Positions 56,543 through 64,000 of a stretch of 64,000 nucleotides of DNA are shown in pieces. Position 1 is the stretch's first letter; the number at the start of each line of letters is the position of its first letter. Source of the stretch: CAWFQB01 sp965277875 (GTDB lineage: Bacteria > Armatimonadota > Chthonomonadetes > Chthonomonadales > Chthonomonadaceae); the NCBI GenBank assembly GCA_965277875.1, contig CBDIDV010000002.1, forward strand, positions 186,001 to 250,000, read 5' to 3'. A model generated the notes under the pieces. It worked only from the letters and a program-made list of their open reading frames with translations. It was not told the origin of the DNA and did no database searches. The translations under genes and the position numbers were made by a program.

Positions 56543-57357
56543 TGTGCGGTTCCTCCCTGCGTCGCGACCGGTGCGCTCACCTCGCCGTCAGGACTCGACG
56601 ACACGGCCTCACTTGGCCCGGCTTCTTTAGCAAAACGTCGTTTCGTGCCGCCCGCGAAGGCCGGCAGCACCAGCTTGGCGATCTTTTCCACCTTTGCCAT
56701 GTTGGGATCGTACTGCCGCATCTTGGACAGCGCGCCATTAGGCAGGTTGATGCCGCCAAATAACGCGTTCTGGTCGCCAATCGCCTGAATGATGTAGGGC
56801 GGCGCGGCAGGCACGTTGTTGACGAGAACCACGGGGCCGACACATCGGATGGAACTGATGCCGATGATCCGCTCGCCATTTACGGCAATCGCTTCCGCAC
56901 CCGACGCCTTGAGTTCGTTGGTTATCAAGACAAGGTCGGCGTCGTGGATCAGGCTCGCCATGTTCAGCGGATCATCCGCCACGGCATTGCGGCGCAGGCT
57001 GTCTATGAGTGTCACCTGCAGTCCCGGCCCGCTCACCTGGGTCAGGCCCGCGAACACGCGGTACTCGCTGAGTTTTTTCGACGTCTCGCTGTCGGCGCTT
57101 TTGCCTTTGATCAGGCGCGCGTTTTCCGCGTTGAGTTTGTTGATCTCCTGCTCGTACTCGACGGCTTTTTTGGCCGCGATCTGCACACTGCTGGGGCCGC
57201 CGTACACAAAACCGGCGCGGTTGGGCGCTGCATTGGACCCCCTCACCTGTCTGGCCGTCTGCCAGGCGGCGGCCAGCAGCAGACCCAGCACAAAACACAG
57301 ACTGGTAATCTGCCAGAGAAAAGAACGATGGTTCATGCCCGTCGAAAAGACGCTCAT
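56539..57357 (-). CDS. DUF881-family division-associated membrane protein
   Basis: 272 aa. One N-terminal membrane helix (LWQITSLCFVLGLLLAAAW), a coiled-coil (about residues 62-95, EYEQEINKLNAENARLIKGK), then the DUF881 domain (GPGLQVTLIDSLR, LVLITNELKASGAEAIAVNG, PYIIQAIGDQNALFGGI). C-terminal tail charged. Part of the dcw cluster; overlaps sbp. ATG 57357 with AGG 7 bases upstream; an unconvincing extension reaches 57579. Confidence 0.88.
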   Translation of the reverse strand: MSVFSTGMNHRSFLWQITSLCFVLGLLLAAAWQTARQVRGSNAAPNRAGFVYGGPSSVQIAAKKAVEYEQEINKLNAENARLIKGKSADSETSKKLSEYRVFAGLTQVSGPGLQVTLIDSLRRNAVADDPLNMASLIHDADLVLITNELKASGAEAIAVNGERIIGISSIRCVGPVVLVNNVPAAPPYIIQAIGDQNALFGGINLPNGALSKMRQYDPNMAKVEKIAKLVLPAFAGGTKRRFAKEAGPSEAVSSSPDGEVSAPVATQGGTAQ

Positions 57358-57399
57358 CGGACGACCTGCTTTCCTAAACAACTTTCCTAAATCAAGTTT

Positions 57400-57520
57400 C
57401 CTGAATCGAGGAAAAACAAAAAAGTAGTGCAAAAGAACAAAGGAAGCAAAACAGGCACAGAATAGAAACAGAATGGAAACAGTGTAGAACAGACAGAAAA
57501 TAGAACCAGATGAGACGGTG
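57400..57520. repeat. A-rich degenerate repeat tract between ftsQ and DUF881
   Basis: Repeating words AGAAACAGAATGGAAACAG-like (plus strand), i.e. TTCTGTTTC words on the transcribed strand. Part of the 245-bp spacer that contains no gene. Confidence 0.6.
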
Positions 57521-57602
57521 CGAGCGCGTCTCAAATGCAGCAGATGAAGCGTGACCGCGCGGCAGAAGCCGCACAACAAACAGAGTTGCGCCGACAGCCC
57601 GC

Positions 57603-58550
57603 CTAGGGCGTGGCGCTTGCGGGCGGGGCGAACGGCCCCGCTGTGGGCGGCAGCGCCTGCGCCACGCGGGGCGTACAGGCGGGGGCGGACGGGCAGGATA
57701 TATTTATGGCGGCAAGCGTTTTGCCGATGTTCGGCTCACGGGCATAGATGCCGTTTACAAGCGCGATCTTTGCCGCAATGTTGTCCGCCTGACCAAGCTG
57801 AAACTGCACTCCGTCGCGCATATTTAAGCACATATTATCGCTTTGGTCAACTACTATTTTCAAGATGGACGATGAGGATTCCTGCGTTGTTTTTTGCAGT
57901 ATTTCGAGGCTCGCATTCAGGGCCGCATCACCGACGGGAACGCCCATCTGCACGGGCCGCGCGGCCTGCATCACGACGCGGGGCAGGCGGCTCGCAATCG
58001 CGATACGCGCCGGTCGGATAGGGACGCCGTCCCGGTCGGCCTCGTACCAGGTGGGGCCGATCTTAAGGGCGACAAACGGCTGGCGCGGCGCGATACGAAC
58101 AAAAAGCGTACCGGAGTAGCTGCGCTCCACGCTTGCGGCCTGCACCCAGGGCAGGCTGGACGTATTGGCCCGCAGGCGGCCAAGCGGCACGCGAAACCAA
58201 TTCAGGGCGCGGGGCAGGGCCAGCGTCTGCAATGTCGCCTGCCGCTCATCCGGGGGCAGCGAGTCGAGGCCGCGCACACGTACATGCTTGATGGCGAGGG
58301 CGGGCGATGTAAGCAGGGCCGCTCCCGCTTCCACGCACAGCACGGCGTATAATCCCAGCAGTACGCGGCTGCGCGTTCGGCGCACATCGGCGGCGCGCGG
58401 CCTGCCCGGAACGCCGTGTCCTTTGCGGGGCATACCGGGCGAGCGAGATATGCCGGGCGACACGCGACCGGGCTGTTTCTTGTGCGGCGGACGTGTCCCG
58501 TTACGCGGGGCGTGTGTTCCTATTACAGGCTGCGGCGGCTTATCGTTCAA
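57603..58550 (-). CDS. ftsQ: Cell division protein FtsQ (POTRA domain)
   Basis: 315 aa. Basic proline-rich cytoplasmic N-terminus (about 65 residues), one membrane helix (LLGLYAVLCVEAGAALLTSP), then a POTRA domain (IKHVRVRGLDSLPPDERQAT, SSLPWVQAASVERSYSGTLF, VRIAPRQPFVALK) and the beta domain. Links division proteins in the periplasm. TTG 58550 is chosen because GGGGG lies 7 bases upstream and it starts 11 nt after the ddl stop; the frame runs open to 58772 inside ddl. Confidence 0.88.
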   Translation of the reverse strand: MNDKPPQPVIGTHAPRNGTRPPHKKQPGRVSPGISRSPGMPRKGHGVPGRPRAADVRRTRSRVLLGLYAVLCVEAGAALLTSPALAIKHVRVRGLDSLPPDERQATLQTLALPRALNWFRVPLGRLRANTSSLPWVQAASVERSYSGTLFVRIAPRQPFVALKIGPTWYEADRDGVPIRPARIAIASRLPRVVMQAARPVQMGVPVGDAALNASLEILQKTTQESSSSILKIVVDQSDNMCLNMRDGVQFQLGQADNIAAKIALVNGIYAREPNIGKTLAAINISCPSAPACTPRVAQALPPTAGPFAPPASATP

Positions 58551-58561
58551 CAGTGTTCCCC

Positions 58562-59566
58562 CTATGAGCGATTGGGATGTATTGCCAGAGCGGACGCGAT
58601 CAATCTGTCGAGCAGATCGGGAAAGGCGATACCGGCATGGCTTGCGGCCTGCGGCAGCAGGCTGGTGGGCGTCATGCCGGGTATGGTGTTGACTTCCAGG
58701 ACGAACGGGCCATCCGGCGTGAGGATAAAGTCGGTGCGCGACATGCCCCGGCAGCCGAGCAGAGAATGACAATGCAGGGCGATTTGCTGAAGCGCATCGG
58801 TCTGCGCTTGCCCTATCCGCGCTGGAATAACGTGGTCGCTGCCGCCCGCCGCGTACTTGCTTTCGTAATCGTAAAAGGCTGATTTCGGCACGATCTCTAT
58901 AACGGGCAGAACTTCCAGCGGCTCGCCCGTATTGCCGAGTACGCCGACCGTAACCTCCATGCCGCGCAGATATTTCTCCACTAGAACGACAGTGTCGTAC
59001 TGAAAAGCGTGTGCAAGGGCTTCGGCTAACTGCATTATGTCCTGCGCGAGCATTCCGCCGACCGAGGAACCCTCTGCATTAGGCTTGACGAAGACGGGAA
59101 ACCCGCCGAGCGTATCATCTATCTGCGCGATAAGATTATGGCCGGAGAGTTCCTGCCCGCGCGATAATGCAAGTTCGGGCGCAGCGGGAATACCCTCGTG
59201 CCGAAAGAGCCGCTTGGACATGACCTTGTCCATCGCGAGCGCACTGGCGAGGATGCCCGATCCGGTATACGGCAGGCCCAGCGTTTCGAGCAGCCCCTGT
59301 ACGGCCCCGTCTTCGCCCCCGCGTCCATGCAGGGCGATAAACACTATATCGGGCTTATCGGATTGCAGCGAAAGCAAGTCCTGCGTATCAATCGTAGTCA
59401 CGTCGTACTTGTGGGGATCGAGCGCGCCCGCGATCATGCGGCCCGTGGAAAGCGACACTTCCCGCTCATTGGACGTGCCGCCCATCAGCACGGCCACGCG
59501 CATTTTGTGTCCGGTCAGCGCACCGTTGGGATCAGTAATTTGATTGTTGGCGGAGGGTGGGGGCAT
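58562..59566 (-). CDS. ddl: D-alanine--D-alanine ligase
   Basis: 334 aa. ATP-grasp enzyme making D-Ala-D-Ala for peptidoglycan. Seen: VLMGGTSNEREVSLSTGR, ALHGRGGEDGAVQGLLE, PYTGSGILASALAMDK, VKPNAEGSSVGG, and the metal-binding end RTDFI...VLEVNTIPGMT. ATG 59566 overlaps the murC stop by one base (TAATG). Confidence 0.96.
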   Translation of the reverse strand: MPPPSANNQITDPNGALTGHKMRVAVLMGGTSNEREVSLSTGRMIAGALDPHKYDVTTIDTQDLLSLQSDKPDIVFIALHGRGGEDGAVQGLLETLGLPYTGSGILASALAMDKVMSKRLFRHEGIPAAPELALSRGQELSGHNLIAQIDDTLGGFPVFVKPNAEGSSVGGMLAQDIMQLAEALAHAFQYDTVVLVEKYLRGMEVTVGVLGNTGEPLEVLPVIEIVPKSAFYDYESKYAAGGSDHVIPARIGQAQTDALQQIALHCHSLLGCRGMSRTDFILTPDGPFVLEVNTIPGMTPTSLLPQAASHAGIAFPDLLDRLIASALAIHPNRS

Positions 59567-61038
59567 TACGCTTGCGCTCCCGGCGCGGCATGAAGCAGAG
59601 CCGCAAACGCTTCGCCCTGGTCGCGTATATCGCCCGCGCCCATGAACACGCACACATCGCCCGGACGCGCAAGTCCGGCAAGCATTTTGGGAATGTCGTT
59701 CTTATCCGGCACGAACACGGCGGGCAGGGCCGGATTATGAGCGACTGCTCTGTCCAGTATGTCGCGGGCGTTCACGCCTTCAATCGGCTGTTCGCGGGCC
59801 GCATAGATGTCGGTGACAATCAGGTCGTCGGCGAGCGCGAGCGACTGCCCGAAGCCGTCCAGAAAATCGCGTGTCCTGCTATACAGGTGCGGCTGGAATA
59901 TGGCGACAAGACGGCGATCCGGGTACGCGCCGCGCAGGGCGTCGAGGGTGGCGCATATCTCGGTCGGATGGTGCGCGTAATCGTCCATGACGAGTATGCT
60001 TTCCGTATCTTCGGCGTTGAATCTGCCCTCGCCAAGCACGTCCTGCCGCCGCGTCGCCCCCCGAAACTCCGCTAGCCCCTCGGCGATTGCTTGGCTGTTG
60101 ACGCCGATTTGAAGCCCTACCATTGCTGCTGCAAGCGCATTTTGAATGTTGTGCTTTCCCGGCACGTTCAGCATAATGGGAGCGTCCCAATACAGACTCG
60201 CCCCCACACATCGCCAATCGAAGTACGATTTTGTTCCCAAGTGTATGTTATAAGCGCAAAGTCGTGCTGTCGGAGATTGCTTGTAAACATCTATACCGTA
60301 AGTATACAGTTGGATGGGATGTTTGTTCTCGTGAATAAGACGCCGTATGTTCGCGTCGTCCGCGCACACAACCATTCCATTCCTGTTCACTGTTGGTATG
60401 TTACTGATGAACTTCTGAAAGCCAGCTAGAAGATTGTCGAATGTACCGTAATGGTCTAAGTGGTCGGCTTCGATGTTGGTAATGACGGCAATGTCGGGTT
60501 TCAGGTACAAAAACGAGTCGTAGGCTTCGCAGGCTTCCGCGACGAACGGGCCGTCGGGGCTGCCGATACGGACGTTGCCGCCGAGTTCCCGCACCTCGCC
60601 GCCCACGAACACGGTCGGGTCAAGGCCCGCGTGTTGAAGCATCACGCCGATCATGCCGGTCGTGGTGGTTTTGCCGTGCGTCCCTGCGACCGCGATCTTC
60701 GGCCCGCTGTGCGCCGCCATCAACTGCCCCAGAAACTCGGCCCGCGACACAATCGGAATTCCCCGCTCCCGTGCAATAGCGATTTCGGGGTTCGTGTCAC
60801 CAATCGCCGCCGACGCGACGACGAGGTCTACATCGCGGGCTACATTTTCGGCCCGGTGCGCGGTGTACAGCGTGGCCCCGCCTGCCGCAAGTCTGGCAAT
60901 GGCCGGGTTGTGGTCGGGGTGCGCGTTCGGGTCCGACCCGGACACGCGGACGCCGCGCGCCTGCGCGAGCTGCGCTAATGCGCTCACGCCGATACCCGCG
61001 ATGCCCAGAAAATGGATGTGCTTGAAGTCGTTTTGCAT
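59566..61038 (-). CDS. murC: UDP-N-acetylmuramate--L-alanine ligase
   Basis: 490 aa. Adds L-Ala to UDP-MurNAc in the cytoplasm. Seen: HFLGIAGIGVSALAQLAQAR, ATP loop VAGTHGKTTTTGMIG, EACEAYDSFL, NIEADHLDHYG, MLNVPGKHNIQNALAA, and DDYAHHPTEI. ATG 61038 has no Shine-Dalgarno. murB, often between murC and ddl, is missing here. Confidence 0.96.
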   Translation of the reverse strand: MQNDFKHIHFLGIAGIGVSALAQLAQARGVRVSGSDPNAHPDHNPAIARLAAGGATLYTAHRAENVARDVDLVVASAAIGDTNPEIAIARERGIPIVSRAEFLGQLMAAHSGPKIAVAGTHGKTTTTGMIGVMLQHAGLDPTVFVGGEVRELGGNVRIGSPDGPFVAEACEAYDSFLYLKPDIAVITNIEADHLDHYGTFDNLLAGFQKFISNIPTVNRNGMVVCADDANIRRLIHENKHPIQLYTYGIDVYKQSPTARLCAYNIHLGTKSYFDWRCVGASLYWDAPIMLNVPGKHNIQNALAAAMVGLQIGVNSQAIAEGLAEFRGATRRQDVLGEGRFNAEDTESILVMDDYAHHPTEICATLDALRGAYPDRRLVAIFQPHLYSRTRDFLDGFGQSLALADDLIVTDIYAAREQPIEGVNARDILDRAVAHNPALPAVFVPDKNDIPKMLAGLARPGDVCVFMGAGDIRDQGEAFAALLHAAPGAQA

Positions 61039-61064
61039 AGGTTGTGTTTACAGAAGGAATTCGC

Positions 61065-62732
61065 TCACCTTCGAACGGGACGCTCATAAATAACCAGGCA
61101 TGGCGGCGAACCGTCGGGTTCCGGGCTGCGGTAGATGACGGGCCAGCCTGCGAGAGTCTGCCGTACCTGCGCGTCAATGACCGGGTCACTGGTGAAGGTG
61201 CTGTTGACGACGACAAAGCGGATCGCGCCTTTTGCCAGTCGGTCAAGTCCGGCCTGTCGCGCCCGACCCTGCGGCAGATCGAGTATCTGCGCGTCGCTGA
61301 TCGGCAGGCCCACGTCATAACGCAGATACCAGCGCGGCACGACAAGCGGTTGCGGCCCAACCATCAGCCTATCGCCCGGCTGCCAGCGCGCGGCCAGAAA
61401 GCGGGCGGCAGTGTGCCAGCGCGGAACAATCGCCGTTTTGTCCGTGCCGAGCAGTTGGTCATGGGCATACCAGCGCGTCAGATAGGCGACCGTAAGCGCC
61501 ATCAATGCCCCCATAAACGCCCCGCTCCATCGCGCCCGTTCGCCCACGATGCGAGGCGCAAACCGCTGCCCGACTTCATACAACTCCAGCATGAAAAAGC
61601 CGGTCATCAGCGTCAGCAGGGGCAGGCAGTGCGCGAGATACTGCGGCCCGAACTCGATTGCCAGATGCGCCACGCCGATCTCGACAAACGCGAATACGAG
61701 CAATACGCCCGCGCCCCGCGACAATCTGCGCCGCGTCATCTGCACGAGTAGGGTCAGAACGCCCGCCGCGTACAGCAGGGCATACGGCCTGTAATCACGC
61801 ATATACCAGTACGCGAACGCCCATTTGGGGATCGGCGAGCGTGTCACGCCGCCCACCTGCGCTGAGGCCGAGGTTTCGGGGATGTGCGCGTAGTGCTGAA
61901 TGTTCGCCAGTGCGCTGCCCATCACGCCGGCGGGCCATAACACCGCAATCGTCACCCCGGCTAACAGCAGGCCGATTGTCACCGTCCATGCCAGTTTGCG
62001 CCGACCGTCCGCAGTTCGTACATCATCGGAGCGCAGCACAAAGGACAGACTCAACGCCGTGGCAAGCGCAACCGGAAACACGCTCTCGGACGTGCAGAAC
62101 AGCCAGCCCAACGCGCCGCACGTTCCGACAAGCCAGCCGCTTTTACCATCGCGCACATAACCGAGCAGCGTATACAGAACGCACAGCAGGCCGAGCGAGA
62201 TCAGCGACCACGGGATCGCGTGGGACGCGGCCCGGATTTGCAGCGGCGTAACGAGTACAACAAGGGCGCAAAACAAACTGATGTCGCGTCGTCCCGCATA
62301 CAGAAGCAGGCCACAAAGGTACGTCACGCTGACCACGAGCGAACCCGCAAGCACAAACGGCAAGCGCAAATAGCCATCTTCGCGGCCCATGTTCTGCGCC
62401 ATATCCAGCAGGTACACGGTCATCGGCGGATGAAAATGCCGCGAGCGCACCAGCCGTTGCGGATCAGTCGCCACGTCCGAGCGATCCATACGGTTGAGGG
62501 CAAAGCCGCGCGTGCTTGCCAGCGCGTAATCTGCCTCGTCCGCCCATAGGTCGCCCCGCGTATGTGCCTGCCGCACCGGAACTGCCGCAAGGAACAACAG
62601 CAGAACAATCAGCGCGTCGAGCCACCATCCGCGCAAAAGCTGTGCTGAAGGAAGGTTGTTCTCGCCGTGCTTTGCTGCTGCGCTGTCTGTTGCCGGAACG
62701 TCGTTCGTGTTTGTCGTCGTGTCACTCATCAT
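61065..62732 (-). CDS. Polytopic membrane protein, glycosyltransferase 39/ArnT-like
   Basis: 555 aa with about 10-12 membrane helices. Early periplasmic-loop motif DLWADEADYALAS, i.e. a D-x-D/E-type region as in PMT/ArnT enzymes that use a lipid-linked sugar, followed by RSRHFHPPMTVYLLDMAQ. C-terminal soluble part (GDRLMVGPQPLVVPRWYLRY). Lies between murG and murC, an unusual place. Start is either of two consecutive ATG (62732 or 62729), without a ribosome site. Substrate unknown. Confidence 0.78.
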   Translation of the reverse strand: MMSDTTTNTNDVPATDSAAAKHGENNLPSAQLLRGWWLDALIVLLLFLAAVPVRQAHTRGDLWADEADYALASTRGFALNRMDRSDVATDPQRLVRSRHFHPPMTVYLLDMAQNMGREDGYLRLPFVLAGSLVVSVTYLCGLLLYAGRRDISLFCALVVLVTPLQIRAASHAIPWSLISLGLLCVLYTLLGYVRDGKSGWLVGTCGALGWLFCTSESVFPVALATALSLSFVLRSDDVRTADGRRKLAWTVTIGLLLAGVTIAVLWPAGVMGSALANIQHYAHIPETSASAQVGGVTRSPIPKWAFAYWYMRDYRPYALLYAAGVLTLLVQMTRRRLSRGAGVLLVFAFVEIGVAHLAIEFGPQYLAHCLPLLTLMTGFFMLELYEVGQRFAPRIVGERARWSGAFMGALMALTVAYLTRWYAHDQLLGTDKTAIVPRWHTAARFLAARWQPGDRLMVGPQPLVVPRWYLRYDVGLPISDAQILDLPQGRARQAGLDRLAKGAIRFVVVNSTFTSDPVIDAQVRQTLAGWPVIYRSPEPDGSPPCLVIYERPVRR

Positions 62733-62753
62733 CTAAAACAGGCCAGACGTGCG

Positions 62754-63872
62754 CTACTTGTTTAGCAGCTTGAATACTTCCTGGGCTACGGCATCGGCGG
62801 CATCGGGACGGCCCAAGCCGAGCATAGCCTGCCGCATGGCTTCGCGCTGTTTTGTGTCGTCTCGCAGCATCAGCAGATCACGTACCAGCCTGTCGGCGGT
62901 CAGGGCGTTTTCGGGGCGCAGCAGGGCCGCGCCCGCTGAGGCCACCACCTGCGCGTTGATAGTCTGATGATCGGCATACGCGCTGGGAAGCGGCACGATC
63001 AGGGCGGGCAGGCCATTGACCATCGCCTCGGAGAGCGTACTGATACCGCCACGGCACACCGTTACATTCGCTCCGCGCAGCGCGAGCGGGACCTGGGACG
63101 CGTCCATAAACGCGATGGGCGCGTACCCCTCCCGTTCCCATACGCCATTGGCCCGCGCCATGTCGCGTACCATATCCAGATTTTTCGCGCCCGTCTGGTG
63201 CAGTATCTGTAAGCCCGCGTTCAGAAGGGCGGGCGTGGCCTCGACCACAAGGCGATTCACGGCCCGCGCCCCCTGACTGCCGCCGATGACCACGACCGTG
63301 AACCTATCCGGCACAAGATTAGTAAAGCTGCACCTTGCCTGCGCGGACGTGATATTGCTTGGCGCAATCACACCCGCCCGGAGCGGCAGGCCAGTCAGCA
63401 CAGTTTTTTCGACCGCAAAGTTCGTGCGCGTCTGCTCGAACGCGATGCAGATACGCCGCGCAGAGCGGGCAAGGAAACGGTTGGTGCGGCCCGGTATCAC
63501 GTCCGGCGACACGATCAGGGTGGGCAGGCCCAATCTCGCGCCCGCAAGCACGGCCCCCGCCGCCACATACCCTCCGGTTCCCACGACCGCCTCTGCCCCA
63601 AACGCGCGCAGGGCCTGCCGCGCCTCGCGATACCCCTTCCACAGCGATAGCAGCACGCCCAGCGTGGACGGCGACATCACCTTACGCAGCTTACGCGCCG
63701 TGACCGCCTGAAACCGCACACCCTGAGAAGGTACGATCTGGCATTCCATGCCCGACGCGCCCCCGATATACAAGACCTCGGCGTCCGGGCGCAGCTTCTG
63801 CACGCTTTCCGCCACGGCCAGCGCAGGGAAGATATGCCCCCCCGACCCGCCTCCGCTTACCACGACCCGCAT
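62754..63872 (-). CDS. murG: Undecaprenyl-PP-MurNAc-pentapeptide GlcNAc transferase
   Basis: 372 aa. Makes lipid II from lipid I at the inner membrane face. Seen: GGGSGGHIFPALAVAE, the second glycine loop GTGGYVAAG, VIGGSQGARAVN, and the UDP-GlcNAc region CRGGISTLSEAMVNGLPALI (AYADHQ after). ATG 63872 with GGAG 5 bases upstream. First visible gene of the dcw cluster; ftsW and earlier genes would lie beyond the window. Confidence 0.96.
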   Translation of the reverse strand: MRVVVSGGGSGGHIFPALAVAESVQKLRPDAEVLYIGGASGMECQIVPSQGVRFQAVTARKLRKVMSPSTLGVLLSLWKGYREARQALRAFGAEAVVGTGGYVAAGAVLAGARLGLPTLIVSPDVIPGRTNRFLARSARRICIAFEQTRTNFAVEKTVLTGLPLRAGVIAPSNITSAQARCSFTNLVPDRFTVVVIGGSQGARAVNRLVVEATPALLNAGLQILHQTGAKNLDMVRDMARANGVWEREGYAPIAFMDASQVPLALRGANVTVCRGGISTLSEAMVNGLPALIVPLPSAYADHQTINAQVVASAGAALLRPENALTADRLVRDLLMLRDDTKQREAMRQAMLGLGRPDAADAVAQEVFKLLNK

Positions 63873-63940
63873 CGAAACTCCAATCACGCCCTGAATATTG
63901 ACCACCACAAACACAAGAAGGCGGGAAAGCCGAGTGAAAA

Positions 63941-63990
63941 ACTTACCGCAGATTAAGCGGATGAAACAGATGAACACGGATATTTTTGGA
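63941..63990. repeat. Repeat-like intergenic segment at the window edge
   Basis: CGCAGATTAAGCGGATGAAA, then CAGATGAACACGGAT. Same style of words as the inverted repeats at 2002 and 20125; its partner arm, if any, is outside the window. Confidence 0.45.
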
Positions 63991-64000
63991 TCATCTACTA

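Noticed and set aside
57392..57574. 60-codon hydrophobic small protein
   Set aside because: The hydrophobicity comes from the T-rich repeat tract (A-rich on plus); no ribosome site and no conserved pattern.

Overview
The window is a high-GC bacterial chromosome segment with no phage, insertion sequence, CRISPR array, rRNA or tRNA that I could see. It most resembles Armatimonadota. The two pseudopilins carry the FTLIELLVVIAIIAILAAIL N-terminus, then FPVFAQAR, and end in an H-X9-DG motif, which is typical of that phylum and of Planctomycetes. A dcw cluster with DUF881 and DUF1290 genes, multiheme c-cytochromes, an ASPIC/UnbV protein and a PEP-CTERM protein fit the same assignment. The phylum is an inference from gene content.

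Layout. 1-6335 (minus): rpoB then rpoC (rpoC cut by the window edge), unusually separated by a 263-bp spacer holding a 25-bp inverted repeat. 6761-15926 (minus): an envelope cluster of two pseudopilins, two paralogous seven-heme cytochrome lipoproteins, a small membrane protein, a TPR protein and an FG-GAP/ASPIC-UnbV lipoprotein. 16308-22324 (plus): sucC without sucD, an unknown gene, a HAF-repeat PEP-CTERM protein, hslU without hslV, and a small protein. 22620-24539 (minus): an orphan PD-(D/E)XK nuclease. 24819-28509 (plus): an ArsR-HTH/cobalamin-domain regulator, a strongly structured non-coding stretch, an ABC ATPase and a secreted protein. 28546-31143 (minus): an SPFH protein, a Uma2 nuclease and a decayed xisH-xisI pair. 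31363-35069 (plus): an NTF2-like protein, an M14 carboxypeptidase and an L,D-transpeptidase. 35196-37352: azoreductase, SDR and divergent HxlR regulator with a clear operator candidate. 37388-46556: cysteine desulfurase, PfkB kinase, NamZ muramidase, HD-GYP protein, HyuA, a membrane protein and HemL. 46668-51330 (minus): a second L,D-transpeptidase and secreted unknowns. 51599-52985 (minus): pgeF behind a toxin-antitoxin pair whose toxin is frameshifted. 53091-63872 (minus): the dcw cell-wall/division cluster in the order murG, a glycosyltransferase-like membrane gene, murC, ddl, ftsQ, DUF881, sbp, ftsA, ftsZ.

The most striking non-gene feature is a set of long snap-back inverted repeats (arms about 20-56 bp) at operon boundaries. 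They have unrelated sequences but similar design, and one folds as a cloverleaf. A second recurring theme is short 11-18 bp tandem duplications directly upstream of start codons. Several genes (ABC ATPase, cysteine desulfurase, NamZ) have a -10 box 5-7 bases before ATG and no Shine-Dalgarno, suggesting leaderless mRNAs. Best candidates for something undescribed are the ArsR-B12 regulator with its repeat operator, the structured RNA in front of the ABC ATPase, the cytochrome/pseudopilin cluster with a 285-bp identical block, and the inverted-repeat family.
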